Shown here: positions 15,902 to 24,908 of the stretch, in pieces
How the letters are laid out: the number at the start of each line of letters is the position of its first letter
How positions within the stretch are numbered: position 1 is the first letter of the stretch
DNA from: JANMOK01 sp031415055
Lineage (GTDB): Bacteria > Pseudomonadota > Alphaproteobacteria > Rhodobacterales > Rhodobacteraceae
Assembly: GCA_031415055.1 (NCBI GenBank)
Contig: JANOQZ010000001.1
Span: forward strand, 1 to 64,000
DNA: 64,000 nt
Reading direction: 5' to 3'
Program-made: the position numbers and the translations under genes
The notes under the pieces: generated by a model
The model's database searches: none
What the model was told of the DNA's origin: nothing
The model's input: only the letters and a program-made list of their open reading frames with translations

Positions 15902-17014
15902 ATGAGCGAAACTGGCAATACCGCCAAAACGGGATCGGCTTTCGAATCCGAACTTGGCAAAGCCGACACAAGGGTGGCCACGTTTGATGTAACCGACGTG
16001 ACCTTCTTGCAAAAATTACGCGCGTTGCTGCACACCTATCCGACAGCCATTCCGGTTCTGGTCCTCGTCCTAAGCATTGTCCTGTTCGCTTCGGCTGGTC
16101 GTGTGGACCCGTTCGACTTCACCTCGGACGCGCGGTTCATGACAGCAAATAACCTGTCGTTGGTTCTGCAACAGGTCACGGTCACCGGCATCATCGCCAT
16201 CGCGCAGACCATCATCATCCTGACCGCCGGCATCGACCTTTCGGTTGGCGCGATCATGGTGCTGGCCTCGATTGTCATGGGCAAACTGGCGGTGGAACAG
16301 GGCGTGCCTGCTGAATTCGCCTTCGTGATCGGCATGGTCTCGGGTGGGATCATGGGCTACTTTAACGGCCTGTTGGTCACACGACTGCGGCTGCCCCCAT
16401 TCATCGTCACCCTCGCCACGCTCTATATCTTTGCTGCGATCAAGCTGTGGTACTCCAAATCCGAATCGATCCGCGCCACCGATACCGAAGTAATCGCGCC
16501 AAAGCTGATCTTCTTTGGCCAAAAATTTCAACCCTTCGGTTTCGCTATCACTTATGGCGGTATCGCATTCATCCTGCTTGCCATACTTATGTGGTATATG
16601 CTTAACCGCACCGCTTGGGGCCGCCACGTGCATGCTGTGGGCGATGACCCCGATGCCGCGCTGATGGCGGGTATCCAAGTAGATAAGGTGCTGCGATCTG
16701 TTTACACCGTCGCTGGCTTCATCTGCGCCTTTGCCGCCATCGTGCTGATCGGTCGCGTCGGCGGCACCGTCACGCCGCTGGCGGGCGTCACCGCCAACCT
16801 CGACAGTATCACCGCCGTGGTGATCGGCGGCACCTCGCTGTTTGGCGGCCGTGGCTCGATTGTCGGCTCGGTTCTTGGTGCCGTTATCGTCGGCGTGTTC
16901 CGTAACGGTCTGTCGCTTTCGGGCGTTGATGTGTTGTGGCAAGACTTTACCGTCGGCATCCTTATCATCGCCGCCGTTGCAATCGACCAGTGGGTCAGAA
17001 AGGCATCCTCATGA
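15902..17014 (+). CDS. frcC: Fructose-type ABC transporter permease
   Basis: Membrane channel of a CUT2-type sugar importer (RbsC family), 370 residues with about ten hydrophobic segments. Family motifs are TVTGIIAIAQTIIILTAGID, LRLPPFIVTLATLYIF, NRTAWGRHVHAVGDDPDAALMAGI (the ATPase-coupling loop) and TAVVIGGTSLFGGRGSIVGSVLGA. The hydrophilic N-terminal 45 residues (to TFLQKLRALL) are longer than in RbsC but usual for FrcC. AGGCCGGGGGACAAG precedes the ATG. Its stop overlaps the frcA start (ATGA). Confidence 0.92.
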   Translation: MSETGNTAKTGSAFESELGKADTRVATFDVTDVTFLQKLRALLHTYPTAIPVLVLVLSIVLFASAGRVDPFDFTSDARFMTANNLSLVLQQVTVTGIIAIAQTIIILTAGIDLSVGAIMVLASIVMGKLAVEQGVPAEFAFVIGMVSGGIMGYFNGLLVTRLRLPPFIVTLATLYIFAAIKLWYSKSESIRATDTEVIAPKLIFFGQKFQPFGFAITYGGIAFILLAILMWYMLNRTAWGRHVHAVGDDPDAALMAGIQVDKVLRSVYTVAGFICAFAAIVLIGRVGGTVTPLAGVTANLDSITAVVIGGTSLFGGRGSIVGSVLGAVIVGVFRNGLSLSGVDVLWQDFTVGILIIAAVAIDQWVRKASS

Positions 17015-17787
17015 CCGAGCCCGTCCTTACCGCCCGCAACATGGTCAAGCGTTATGGCCATGTCACCGCGCTCGATCATTGCGACTTCGAGCTTTTCCCC
17101 GGCGAAATCCTCGCCGTCATCGGCGACAACGGCGCTGGCAAATCGACCCTGATCAAGGCGATTTCCGGCGCTGTCAGACCGGATGAGGGCACGATCACGC
17201 TAGACGGCAAAGAGGTGAATTTCCACTCGCCTCTCGACGGGCGGGAAGCGGGGATCGAAACCGTCTACCAAAACCTCGCCCTGTCACCGGCGCTATCGAT
17301 TTCCGACAATATGTTTCTGGGCCGCGAAATCCGTAAACCCGGTATCCTTGGCCAATATTTCCGCCTTCTCGACCGAGCCGAGATGGAAAAACGCGCCCGC
17401 GCCAAGCTGACCGAACTGGGCCTGATGACGATCCAGAACATCGCCCAAGCGGTTGAGACCCTGTCGGGTGGTCAACGCCAAGGCGTCGCCGTCGCCCGTG
17501 CTGCCGCCTTTGCCACCAAACTGGTGATCATGGACGAACCAACAGCGGCATTGGGTGTCAAGGAAAGCCGCCGGGTGCTGGAACTGATGTTAGATGTAAA
17601 ATCGCGCGGCATGCCGATCATCCTGATTTCGCATAACATGCCGCATGTGTTCGAAGTCGCCGACCGCATCCACATCCATCGGCTTGGCCGCAGGCTTTGC
17701 GTGATCAATCCAAAGGACTATTCAATGTCCGACGCGGTTGCCTTCATGACCGGCGCGAAAGTGCCGCCTGAGGCATTGGCGGCATGA
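17011..17787 (+). CDS. frcA: Fructose-type ABC transporter ATP-binding protein
   Basis: A single-domain ABC ATPase of 258 residues, unlike the doubled RbsA type. Walker A is GDNGAGKST near residues 38-46, the Q loop lies in YQNLAL, the signature is LSGGQRQGVAVARA, Walker B is LVIMDEPTAALG, and the switch histidine is in ILISHNM. The start at 17011 overlaps the frcC stop by 4 bases, and its own stop overlaps frcK by 4 bases, so the three are translationally coupled. The longer open frame starting at 16936 overlaps frcC and is not used. Confidence 0.93.
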   Translation: MTEPVLTARNMVKRYGHVTALDHCDFELFPGEILAVIGDNGAGKSTLIKAISGAVRPDEGTITLDGKEVNFHSPLDGREAGIETVYQNLALSPALSISDNMFLGREIRKPGILGQYFRLLDRAEMEKRARAKLTELGLMTIQNIAQAVETLSGGQRQGVAVARAAAFATKLVIMDEPTAALGVKESRRVLELMLDVKSRGMPIILISHNMPHVFEVADRIHIHRLGRRLCVINPKDYSMSDAVAFMTGAKVPPEALAA

Positions 17788-18395
17788 TTGAACAACTGGC
17801 AACGCGAATCAGCGCTGCCGCTTCCGACAAGCCTAGGTTTCTGGTCGGCATCTTCGGCCCACCAGCTTCGGGCAAATCCACGCTGGCCGCCGACCTTGAA
17901 TCCGCGCTTGGTGCCGAATCCATCGCCGTGCCGATGGACGGTTTCCACCTCGACGATGCCATCCTCAACGCCCGCGGCCACCGCGCCCGCAAAGGCGCAC
18001 CGCACACGTTCGACCCCGCAGGCTATCGCGCCTTGCTGGAACGCATCAAATCGGGCGAACCTGACGTCTATTTCCCCACCTTCGACCGCAGCCTCGAACT
18101 GTCCCGCAACACCGCCCGCGTCGTCACAACCGACCAGCGAATCATCTTGTGTGAAGGCAACTACCTGCTGCTCGACCAACCGCTTTGGCGCGACCTCAAA
18201 CCCCAGTTCGACCTCACCATCGGCCTGCGGGTTTCGGTCGCTGACTTGGAAAACCGCCTGATCCAACGCTGGGCCACCCACGGCAAAACGCCGGACGAAG
18301 CCCGCGCATGGATCGCTGGAAACGACATGCCGAATATCAAGACAGTGTTCGAACAATCAGCCGAGCCCGACATCTGGGTAGACAACTATACCTAA
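17784..18395 (+). CDS. frcK: FrcK-type P-loop kinase
   Basis: A 203-residue P-loop kinase related to uridine/pantothenate kinases, encoded last in frcBCAK operons; its physiological substrate is not settled but a sugar kinase role is assumed. Walker A is GPPASGKST at residues 25-33, followed by PMDGFHLDDAILNARGHRARKGAPHTFD, the substrate-lid region typical of this group, and VCEGNYLLLD-like LCEGNYLLLDQPLW. Its start overlaps the frcA stop (ATGA). The gene ends 4 bases before the convergent ispE stop, leaving no room for a separate terminator. Confidence 0.87.
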   Translation: MIEQLATRISAAASDKPRFLVGIFGPPASGKSTLAADLESALGAESIAVPMDGFHLDDAILNARGHRARKGAPHTFDPAGYRALLERIKSGEPDVYFPTFDRSLELSRNTARVVTTDQRIILCEGNYLLLDQPLWRDLKPQFDLTIGLRVSVADLENRLIQRWATHGKTPDEARAWIAGNDMPNIKTVFEQSAEPDIWVDNYT

Positions 18396-18399
18396 CCAG

Positions 18400-19206
18400 C
18401 TAAACCCGTCGCACCGCCCTGACCCACCAACTCGGCTGTTTAGATGAGATCAATTCAGCCGCCAATTCCGCATCTTTTTGCCGCTCAAAAACGCCAAAAC
18501 AGGTCGCACCCGACCCGCTCATCCGGGCCAGTTCACAGTGTTTTTGCCCAGCCAAAGCCGCCAAAACGTCGCTTATCACCGGCACAATCGCAATCGCCGC
18601 GTGCTGCAAGTCGTTGCGCTGTCGCCGCAAGAACGCGATAAATCCGGCAAAGCCTTCCCAATAAAACGGCTCCATTCCAGCATTGTCCCGCGTTTTCAGG
18701 GTTCCAAAAATACTCGCTGTCTTAACCCTCACGCCCGGATTAACCAGCACCAGCCAAAAATCCGGCACCTCAACAAGTTCCACGAGTTCGCCAATTCCGC
18801 GCATCCGCTGCGGTTTGGGCGTCAAACACACCGGCACGTCAGCACCCAAAGCCAATGTATCCGGCAATTGGCGACCCAAAACCCGTGCCAGCAACCTTAA
18901 CGTTGCCGCTGCATCCGCCGACCCGCCGCCAAGGCCCGAAGCAACCGGCAGATTCTTTTCCAACCGAATCGGCCCGTCAAACCCCATCAACCCAGCCGCA
19001 CGCAGCACCAGATTGTCACCTACAAGCACATCCGCAAACGTCCCGCTCACGGTCAGCGGCGCTTCACCGCCCAATGAAACAACATCCGCCACATTGGCAA
19101 ACACCACCAGCGAATCCAGTAGATGATACCCATCCGCCCGTCGTCCCGTGACGTGCAGCGTTAGATTAACTTTGGCAAATGCCCGCTCAAAAGGTTCAGC
19201 CGCCAT
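18400..19206 (-). CDS. ispE: 4-diphosphocytidyl-2-C-methyl-D-erythritol kinase
   Basis: GHMP kinase of the MEP isoprenoid pathway. In 268 residues it has FAKVNLTLHVTGRRADGYHLLDSLVVFA, the ATP loop LPVASGLGGGSADAAATLRLL and the C-terminal MSGSGATCFGVF. The ATG at 19206 is chosen because the family motif FAKVNL should come within the first dozen residues; the open frame runs 50 codons further back through the preceding gene. It overlaps the 3' end of the TPR gene by 11 bases, so the two are probably co-transcribed. Confidence 0.95.
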   Translation of the reverse strand: MAAEPFERAFAKVNLTLHVTGRRADGYHLLDSLVVFANVADVVSLGGEAPLTVSGTFADVLVGDNLVLRAAGLMGFDGPIRLEKNLPVASGLGGGSADAAATLRLLARVLGRQLPDTLALGADVPVCLTPKPQRMRGIGELVELVEVPDFWLVLVNPGVRVKTASIFGTLKTRDNAGMEPFYWEGFAGFIAFLRRQRNDLQHAAIAIVPVISDVLAALAGQKHCELARMSGSGATCFGVFERQKDAELAAELISSKQPSWWVRAVRRV

Positions 19207-20893
19207 CCGCCGTCGCGGCCGGCGCAGCGGCTTCCTCGGCCAATACCACGTCCAAACCAACGTCCAACTTGTGGCGAACACGGTCGGCAATATCTTCGTC
19301 CGGGCCAAAGGACAGCGCGCGTTTCCATTGGAATTCCGCTTCACGCTTGCGCCCAACCATCCACAAAACGTCGCCCAAATGGTCGTTCAAAATCGGGTCC
19401 ACCGGCAACAATTCCACCGCCCGCTCCATCGGCTTGACCGCTTCGGCAAATTTGCCCACCCGATACAAAACCCAACCCAGCGAATCGGTGATGTAGCCAT
19501 CTTCAGGCCGCTGCGCGACGGCCTTTTCGATCATCGCCTGCGCTTCGACCAAATCACCCTTTTTCTCGACCAGCGAATAACCCAGATAGTTCAGCACCAA
19601 CGGCTGATCGGGTGCCAAAGTCAGCGCTTGGCGAAAATCCGCCTCGGCCTCTTTCCAGCGATCCAATCTTTCCCGGGCAATACCGCGCGAATAATACAGC
19701 GCCCAAAGTTGCTGGCCGGGTTCGGACAATTGGTCAATCGCCGCAGAATAGGCCGCCTCGGCCTCGGCATAATTCTCGACCGCACGGAAGGTATCGCCAA
19801 GCGCAATGCGCACTTCAACCGCTTCGGGCGCGGCCAAAGCCAATGCTTTCAAAACTTCGGTCGCCGCATCGTTCTTGCCACTCGCATTCAACGCCCCCGC
19901 CCGACCAATTTCGCCGCGCAAATGGTTGGCGGAATCCGCCGGAATCTCGCCATAGGCCAAAGTCGCCAAGTAAAATTGGCCCTGTTGTTCCAATATCGCC
20001 GCCGTCAAAAGTCTGGCATCGTCCAAATCGGGCTGCACATAACCCGCCAAACGGGCGTAAAGCAGCGAATATTGGTCCGCCTGCTCGCGGCTCAAAGCAT
20101 CGGCCAATACCAACATCGCATCCGCCGAACCTTCCGCGGGGCTGGTGATAATATCAAACGGCACCTCGTCGCCGCGCAGCAAAGCCGCGCGCAAAGCCAG
20201 GAACGAGGCGTCACTGAACCCGGCCTTGAAGCCCTCTTCCGCCACCGCAATGGCATCGTCGCGGCGCTCCAGTTGCGCCAAAACTTGAATATGGGCGATG
20301 AATGATCCGCCGTTCAGCCGCAAAGGTTCACCCTTGGCACCGGTTGCCAACAGTGTATCCGCCCGCTGAAAATCTCCCGCCAGCGCGTACATCAGCGCCT
20401 TGTGATACTGGCCAAACAATTCCAAAGTGTCGTTGCCTTTCAGCCCGTCAAACACCTTTTCCGCCTCGCTGATATCGCCGATCCCGACTTCGGTCCAACC
20501 TTTCAGCAGCCCGAGCAGAAGCGGGTTGAAGCCAAAACTGTCATCCGAAAGGTACTTCTTGGCCTCTTCGTATTTCGCTTTGCGCAAAGCCTCCGACAAC
20601 ATAACCAATGCGGCTAGTTGATTGGCCGGTGCGCTTTGCAAAACTTCGCGCGCCATGGGCAGCGCCGTGGCAAAATCGCCCTTGGCAATCGTCGCGCCCA
20701 ACGCATGTTGCAACAACAATTCATTGCCCGGATCACCCACCAAGGCGCGGGTATAATAATCCGCCGCCGCTGCATGGTCGTTGCGCATTTCGGCCTGAAC
20801 CGCCGAAAGATAGTCGCCTGACAGGCTTTCCGCCGTCGCCGACTGGCCCAAAGCCAGAATCAGCAAAATAATACCAGATCGAAGAATTCGCAA
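19196..20893 (-). CDS. Secreted or periplasmic TPR-repeat protein
   Basis: A 565-residue protein with an N-terminal signal (ILRSGIILLILALGQSATAES) followed almost wholly by tetratricopeptide repeats, clear in the second half: ALGDTFRAVENYAEAEAAYSAAID, SRGIARERLDRWKEAEADFRQALTLAPD, LGYSLVEKKGDLVEAQAMIEKAV, LGWVLYRVGKFAEAVKPMERAVELLPVD. It probably scaffolds an envelope complex, but partners are unknown. The TTG at 20893 has AGGAG 7 bases before it. It is transcribed ahead of ispE with an 11-base overlap, a Rhodobacterales arrangement. Confidence 0.85.
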   Translation of the reverse strand: MRILRSGIILLILALGQSATAESLSGDYLSAVQAEMRNDHAAAADYYTRALVGDPGNELLLQHALGATIAKGDFATALPMAREVLQSAPANQLAALVMLSEALRKAKYEEAKKYLSDDSFGFNPLLLGLLKGWTEVGIGDISEAEKVFDGLKGNDTLELFGQYHKALMYALAGDFQRADTLLATGAKGEPLRLNGGSFIAHIQVLAQLERRDDAIAVAEEGFKAGFSDASFLALRAALLRGDEVPFDIITSPAEGSADAMLVLADALSREQADQYSLLYARLAGYVQPDLDDARLLTAAILEQQGQFYLATLAYGEIPADSANHLRGEIGRAGALNASGKNDAATEVLKALALAAPEAVEVRIALGDTFRAVENYAEAEAAYSAAIDQLSEPGQQLWALYYSRGIARERLDRWKEAEADFRQALTLAPDQPLVLNYLGYSLVEKKGDLVEAQAMIEKAVAQRPEDGYITDSLGWVLYRVGKFAEAVKPMERAVELLPVDPILNDHLGDVLWMVGRKREAEFQWKRALSFGPDEDIADRVRHKLDVGLDVVLAEEAAAPAATADGG

Positions 20894-20965
20894 AATCTAC
20901 TCCTGTTATCGTTGCCTTGAAACTAGTCGTTGCAACGAAAGACATCAATCGCCCGCAATTCCCAA

Positions 20966-22621
20966 TCACATATTCGGGTAGTTCGGCCCCTCACCACCCT
21001 GCGGCACCACCCAAGTGATGTTTTCGCTTGGATCCTTGATGTCGCAAGTTTTGCAATGCACGCAGTTCTGCGGATTGATCTGGAATCGCGGATTACTGCC
21101 ATCGGCATCGCGCAACACCTCGTAAACCCCCGCCGGGCAATAGCGTTGCGCGGGTTCGGCAAATTCCGGCAAATTGACCCAAATGGGGATTGTAGGATCG
21201 CGCAAGACCAGATGACAAGGCTCATCTTCGGCGTGGCTGGTGCCGCTAAACGCCACATTGGTCAGCCGGTCAAAACTCAGTTTACCATCCGGCTTGGGAT
21301 AGTCAATCTGCGCATATTCCTTGGCCAAACCAGTCGCCGCCGCGTCAGTCTTGCCATGCTTCATCGTGCCAAACAGGGTGAATCCAGTGACATTCGCCAC
21401 CCACATATCCAAGCCACCCAGTACCAGCGAAGGCCACAGCCCCCAACGCGACCACATCGGCTTGACGTTGCGCACCCGCTTCAAATCCTTGGCAATTGGC
21501 CCGGACCGCAAATCCGCCTCATAGGCGCTCAACTCATCGCCCGACCGACATGCCCGCAAAGCCGCAAACGCCGCCTCCGCCGCCGCCTTGCCGCTCAACA
21601 TCGCGTTGTGATTGCCCTTGATCCGCGGCACATTCACCAACCCCGCCGCACAACCCAGCAAAGCGCCACCGGGGAACACCAGTTTCGGGATCGACTGCCA
21701 CCCCCCCTCGGTTATCGCCCGTGCGCCATAGGCGACGCGCTTGCCACCCTCCAGTACCGCCGCAATCGCCGGATGGTGCTTGAATCGCTGGAATTCCATA
21801 TAGGGATACAGATGCGGATTCTTGTAATTCAGATGCACCACGAACCCGACATAGACCTGATTATTCTCCAGATGATACATGAACGACCCGCCACCAGCAT
21901 TGCCGCCCAGCGGCCAGCCCATCGTGTGCGTCACTTGGCCGAGACGATGGTTTTCCGGCTTCACCTCCCAGATTTCCTTCATCCCCAGGCCAAACTTCGG
22001 CACGTCATGCCCCTTGGCCAGATCAAACTTCGCAATCACCTGCTTGCTCAGCGACCCGCGCACGCCTTCGGCCAGCATCACATACTTGCCGTGCAGTTCC
22101 ATACCCGGCTCATAACCCGGCCCCGGTGTGCCATCCTTGCCCAGCCCAAACTCACCGGCGACGACGCCCTTGACCTCACCCGTATCACCATAAACCAGCG
22201 CCGAAGCGGCAAATCCCGGAAAAATCTCCACCCCCAAAGCCTCAGCCTGCTCGGCCATCCAACGGCAGACATTGCCCATCGAGACGATGTAATTGCCGTG
22301 ATTGCTCATCAACGGCGGCATCGGAAAATTCGGGATGCGCAAATAGCCCGCCGGACCCAATACCAAAAAACGATCTTCGGTCACTTCAGTCTTAATCGGC
22401 GCGCCGCGATCCTTCCAATCCGGTATCAGCGCGTCCAGCCCGCAGGGGTCCAGAACCGCACCTGACAAGATATGCGCCCCGACTTCCGAGCCCTTTTCCA
22501 GCACCACAACCGAAATATCTGCATCCAACTGCTTCAACCGTATCGCCGCCGCCAACCCTGCCGGACCCGCTCCAACAATCACCACATCATATTCCATCGC
22601 TTCGCGGTTGATTTCGGGCAT
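20966..22621 (-). CDS. Electron transfer flavoprotein-ubiquinone oxidoreductase
   Basis: Passes electrons from ETF (fed by acyl-CoA dehydrogenases such as GcdH) to ubiquinone. The 551 residues show the FAD motif YDVVIVGAGPAGLAAAIRL, GSEVGAHILSGAV, the C-terminal ferredoxin-type cysteines (CPAGVYE, NCVHCKTCDIKDPSENITW) that hold a [4Fe-4S] cluster, and GGEGPNYPNM at the end. The ATG at 22621 has GGAGGA directly upstream; one 8 codons earlier lacks a ribosome site. It stands alone, divergent from greA. Confidence 0.94.
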   Translation of the reverse strand: MPEINREAMEYDVVIVGAGPAGLAAAIRLKQLDADISVVVLEKGSEVGAHILSGAVLDPCGLDALIPDWKDRGAPIKTEVTEDRFLVLGPAGYLRIPNFPMPPLMSNHGNYIVSMGNVCRWMAEQAEALGVEIFPGFAASALVYGDTGEVKGVVAGEFGLGKDGTPGPGYEPGMELHGKYVMLAEGVRGSLSKQVIAKFDLAKGHDVPKFGLGMKEIWEVKPENHRLGQVTHTMGWPLGGNAGGGSFMYHLENNQVYVGFVVHLNYKNPHLYPYMEFQRFKHHPAIAAVLEGGKRVAYGARAITEGGWQSIPKLVFPGGALLGCAAGLVNVPRIKGNHNAMLSGKAAAEAAFAALRACRSGDELSAYEADLRSGPIAKDLKRVRNVKPMWSRWGLWPSLVLGGLDMWVANVTGFTLFGTMKHGKTDAAATGLAKEYAQIDYPKPDGKLSFDRLTNVAFSGTSHAEDEPCHLVLRDPTIPIWVNLPEFAEPAQRYCPAGVYEVLRDADGSNPRFQINPQNCVHCKTCDIKDPSENITWVVPQGGEGPNYPNM

Positions 22622-22806
22622 CGGGCTTCCTCCAAACTGATCCATCTTGCGTAACCCGGCGCGACCCTACGGGTCAACGCGACGCATTGCGCCAAACAGC
22701 TTGAAGCCCGCTGCATCACCGAATAATGTGCGCGAGCGAATGCAATCCTGAAAGCAAACGGACTATTGGTTCCGGGCACCGACAAAGCCGGGGATGGAGA
22801 AAGACA

Positions 22807-23277
22807 TTGGAAAAAATACCGCTGACCGCTACAGGCTTCGCCGAGCTAGATGCCGAGTTGAAAAAGCTGCGCTCCGCCGACCGCCCGGCAATCATCCGCG
22901 CCATCGCCGAGGCCCGCGAACACGGCGACCTTTCCGAGAACGCCGAATACCACGCCGCCCGCGAAAAGCAGGGCTTCATCGAAGCCCGCATCAAAGACCT
23001 CGACGCCATCATCAGCCGCGCCGATGTGATTGACGTGGCAGCACTTTCTGGCACCATCAAGTTCGGCGCCACCGTCAAACTGATCGACGAAGACACCGAA
23101 GAAGAGAAAACATATCAGCTTGTTGGCGAAGCCGAAGCCAAAATCGAGAAAGGCCTGCTCAACATTCGTTCGCCCTTGGCGCGGGCGCTGATTGGCAAAG
23201 ACAAAGGCGACAGTATCGAGGTTAAAACCCCCGGCGGCGACAAATCCTACGAAATCCTCAGCATCAAATTCGTCTGA
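22807..23277 (+). CDS. greA: Transcription elongation factor GreA
   Basis: Rescues backtracked RNA polymerase. The 156-residue protein begins MEKIPLTATGFAELDAELKKL from a TTG codon at 22807, preceded by GGAGA; no ATG in frame gives a better start. The coiled-coil tip DLSENAEYHAAREKQGFIEARI carries the acidic residues that act in the polymerase channel, and the C-terminal domain has SPLARALIGKDKGDSIEVKTPGG. A nearby ATG at 22794 lies in another frame. The stop overlaps the next gene. Confidence 0.96.
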   Translation: MEKIPLTATGFAELDAELKKLRSADRPAIIRAIAEAREHGDLSENAEYHAAREKQGFIEARIKDLDAIISRADVIDVAALSGTIKFGATVKLIDEDTEEEKTYQLVGEAEAKIEKGLLNIRSPLARALIGKDKGDSIEVKTPGGDKSYEILSIKFV

Positions 23278-24248
23278 TGGCCACTAGGTCGCGCCTGCAA
23301 AAATCCCTCGCTTCGCGCCCAAATCAACTGGCCCTTGTGGCCAGTTTGCTTTGGGCAATCATCTCTCTTGCCTATGGCTATGGCTACGGCAGCGCAGGCA
23401 TCGGGCGCGGTTACATTGGCACCATGCTGTTTATCGTCACCTTTGCCGTTCCGATTGCCTTGTTCTGGATCATTGCTCGCCTATCCCAGCAATCAAGCCC
23501 AACACCGCCGCAACCCATCTCCAGCGCCGATGACATTGACACCATGCTTCGCGCTGCCCTTACCCCAATTGAACCCAGATTTGATCGGTTCGACAAAGCC
23601 TTGGCCGAGGTTAGCAAGCAAACCCTCAGCATTGCCGAGTCGATGTCCGTCATCACGCTGCGCCTGAACGCCAATCGTTTCGTGACGGCCGCTCGAATCG
23701 AGCCACCCATCGCGCCCGAACCGCAAGCCGAGCAGGAACAACTTCCACTGGTTTCCACCCAGCCACAAAGCGCTATTGGTCCGACTATCGCCGACATCAT
23801 TCGCGCCGCCAATTTTCCCAACAATGACAATGACTTTGAAACCGTCAACGCCATCAAACAAGCGTTGAAAAACCGCAACATGGCGCAACTTCTGCAAGCC
23901 GCCGAAGACATCCTCAACTTGCTGGCGCAAGACGGAATTTATATGGACGACCTGCACGTCGCCCCGCTTTCCGCCGCACAGTGGCGGGGATTCGCCACCG
24001 GCAAACGCGGAGCAGACGTCGCTTCCGTCGGCGCAATCCATGACCAAGCTGCCCTGACCAAAACCCGCGCTCGCAGCCGCAAAGATCAGGTCTACCGCGA
24101 CACGGCGCTGCACTTCCAACGCAAATTCGACGTGATCCTCGGCGATTTCGCCCGCCACGCCACCGACACCGAAATCCTTGCGCTGGCCAACACCCGAACC
24201 GGTCGGGCGTTCATGCTGATGGCTAGGGTCAGTGGGACGTTTGATTGA
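23277..24248 (+). CDS. Membrane-anchored protein of unknown function
   Basis: A 323-residue protein I cannot name. Residues 15-70 hold two hydrophobic segments (LALVASLLWAIISLAYGYGYG and GTMLFIVTFAVPIALFWIIARL) near the N-terminus. The rest is soluble: a Pro/Gln-rich linker around residues 140-165, then a helical domain with FETVNAIKQALKNRNMAQLLQAAEDILNLLAQDGIYMDDL and FQRKFDVILGDFARHATDTEILALANTRTGRAF. The start codon shares its A with the greA stop, so it is translationally coupled to greA. Homologues occur in other Rhodobacterales from memory of the pattern, with no function. Confidence 0.75.
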   Translation: MATRSRLQKSLASRPNQLALVASLLWAIISLAYGYGYGSAGIGRGYIGTMLFIVTFAVPIALFWIIARLSQQSSPTPPQPISSADDIDTMLRAALTPIEPRFDRFDKALAEVSKQTLSIAESMSVITLRLNANRFVTAARIEPPIAPEPQAEQEQLPLVSTQPQSAIGPTIADIIRAANFPNNDNDFETVNAIKQALKNRNMAQLLQAAEDILNLLAQDGIYMDDLHVAPLSAAQWRGFATGKRGADVASVGAIHDQAALTKTRARSRKDQVYRDTALHFQRKFDVILGDFARHATDTEILALANTRTGRAFMLMARVSGTFD

Positions 24249-24251
24249 ACC

Positions 24252-24536
24252 TTAACCTGCAGAAACTTGCAGCCGAAATCCAAGTGCCTTCAACACACCC
24301 AAAACCGTTCCGAATTCCGGGTTACCTTTCGGACTCAGCGCTCGATACAGACTCTCGCGCGACATCCCCGCCTCAGACGCCACCTTGCTCATCCCCTTCG
24401 CCCGCGCCACCACGCCTAATGCGTCTGCAACAAAGGCGGCATCCCCGCTCATCATGGCTTCGCTCAAATAACCAGCCAGCGCGTTTGCATCGTCCAGATA
24501 TTCCGCGGGATCAAAATTCGTCGTCTGTAGCGTCAT
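24252..24536 (-). CDS. higA: HigA-type antitoxin (HTH)
   Basis: A 94-residue addiction-module antidote of the TIGR02684 type. FDPAEYLDDANALAGYLSEAM is the family N-terminus, and ALGVVARAKGMSKVASEAGMSRESLYRALSPKGNPEFGTVLGVLKALG is a Cro/C1-like helix-turn-helix. It is encoded after its toxin, with a 26-base overlap, the reversed order usual for this family. It likely binds the palindrome at 24833-24848. Confidence 0.9.
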   Translation of the reverse strand: MTLQTTNFDPAEYLDDANALAGYLSEAMMSGDAAFVADALGVVARAKGMSKVASEAGMSRESLYRALSPKGNPEFGTVLGVLKALGFRLQVSAG

Positions 24537-24828
24537 TTGAGCTTTCCAGTATCATTGATTTCGCCCGCAATATGTCACGTTTCTGGCTGGTTTTGTCACC
24601 GCCGCACAACGACAAGACAATCTCATTGCCGATTTGCCGGTAGTAAATCCTGTAGCCAGGACCAGTATTGACACGCATTTCCCAAACGCCAAGACCAACC
24701 GGTTTCGCATCGCCGAAATGTCCAAATCTAAACCGCTGAATCCGCGCAGCAACACGACCTCGGCCAACGCCATCTTGCAGTCCTGCCAACCATTGCGTGA
24801 AAATGCGCGTTTGCCGAATCTCTGGCAT
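24511..24828 (-). CDS. higB: HigB-type toxin (RelE/ParE superfamily)
   Basis: A 105-residue killer protein of the TIGR02683 family: RIFTQWLAGLQDGVGRGRVAARIQRFRFGHFGDAKPVGLGVWEMRVNTGPGYRIYYRQIGNEIVLSLCGGDKTSQKRDI. The motif LGVWEMRVNTGPGYRIYY and GGDKTSQKRDI are diagnostic. It probably cleaves mRNA. The gene precedes higA and overlaps it; a perfect palindrome lies 5 bases upstream of its start. The C-terminal residues after KRDI (ILRAKSMILESSNDATDDEF) are slightly longer than usual. Confidence 0.9.
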   Translation of the reverse strand: MPEIRQTRIFTQWLAGLQDGVGRGRVAARIQRFRFGHFGDAKPVGLGVWEMRVNTGPGYRIYYRQIGNEIVLSLCGGDKTSQKRDILRAKSMILESSNDATDDEF

Positions 24829-24832
24829 GCTT

Positions 24833-24848
24833 GTAGCCTACAGGCTAC
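24833..24848. promoter_or_regulatory. higBA autoregulatory palindrome
   Basis: GTAGCCTACAGGCTAC is a palindrome of two 6-bp arms around TACA, located just 5 bases upstream of the higB start codon. HigA-type antitoxins repress from such sites. Confidence 0.7.
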
Positions 24849-24908
24849 GAAAAATCAATGTCATTCGGCAAATGTGCTCGATTTCAATTAATTGAATGTT
24901 AAGTGCGA

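Noticed and set aside
20930..22465. 511-codon plus-strand frame opposite the ETF-ubiquinone oxidoreductase gene
   Set aside because: Antisense shadow in GC-rich DNA; composition rich in Arg, His and Pro with no recognisable domain.
22794..23033. ATG at 22794 as the greA start
   Set aside because: It is in a different frame; the greA N-terminus MEKIPLT begins with TTG at 22807.
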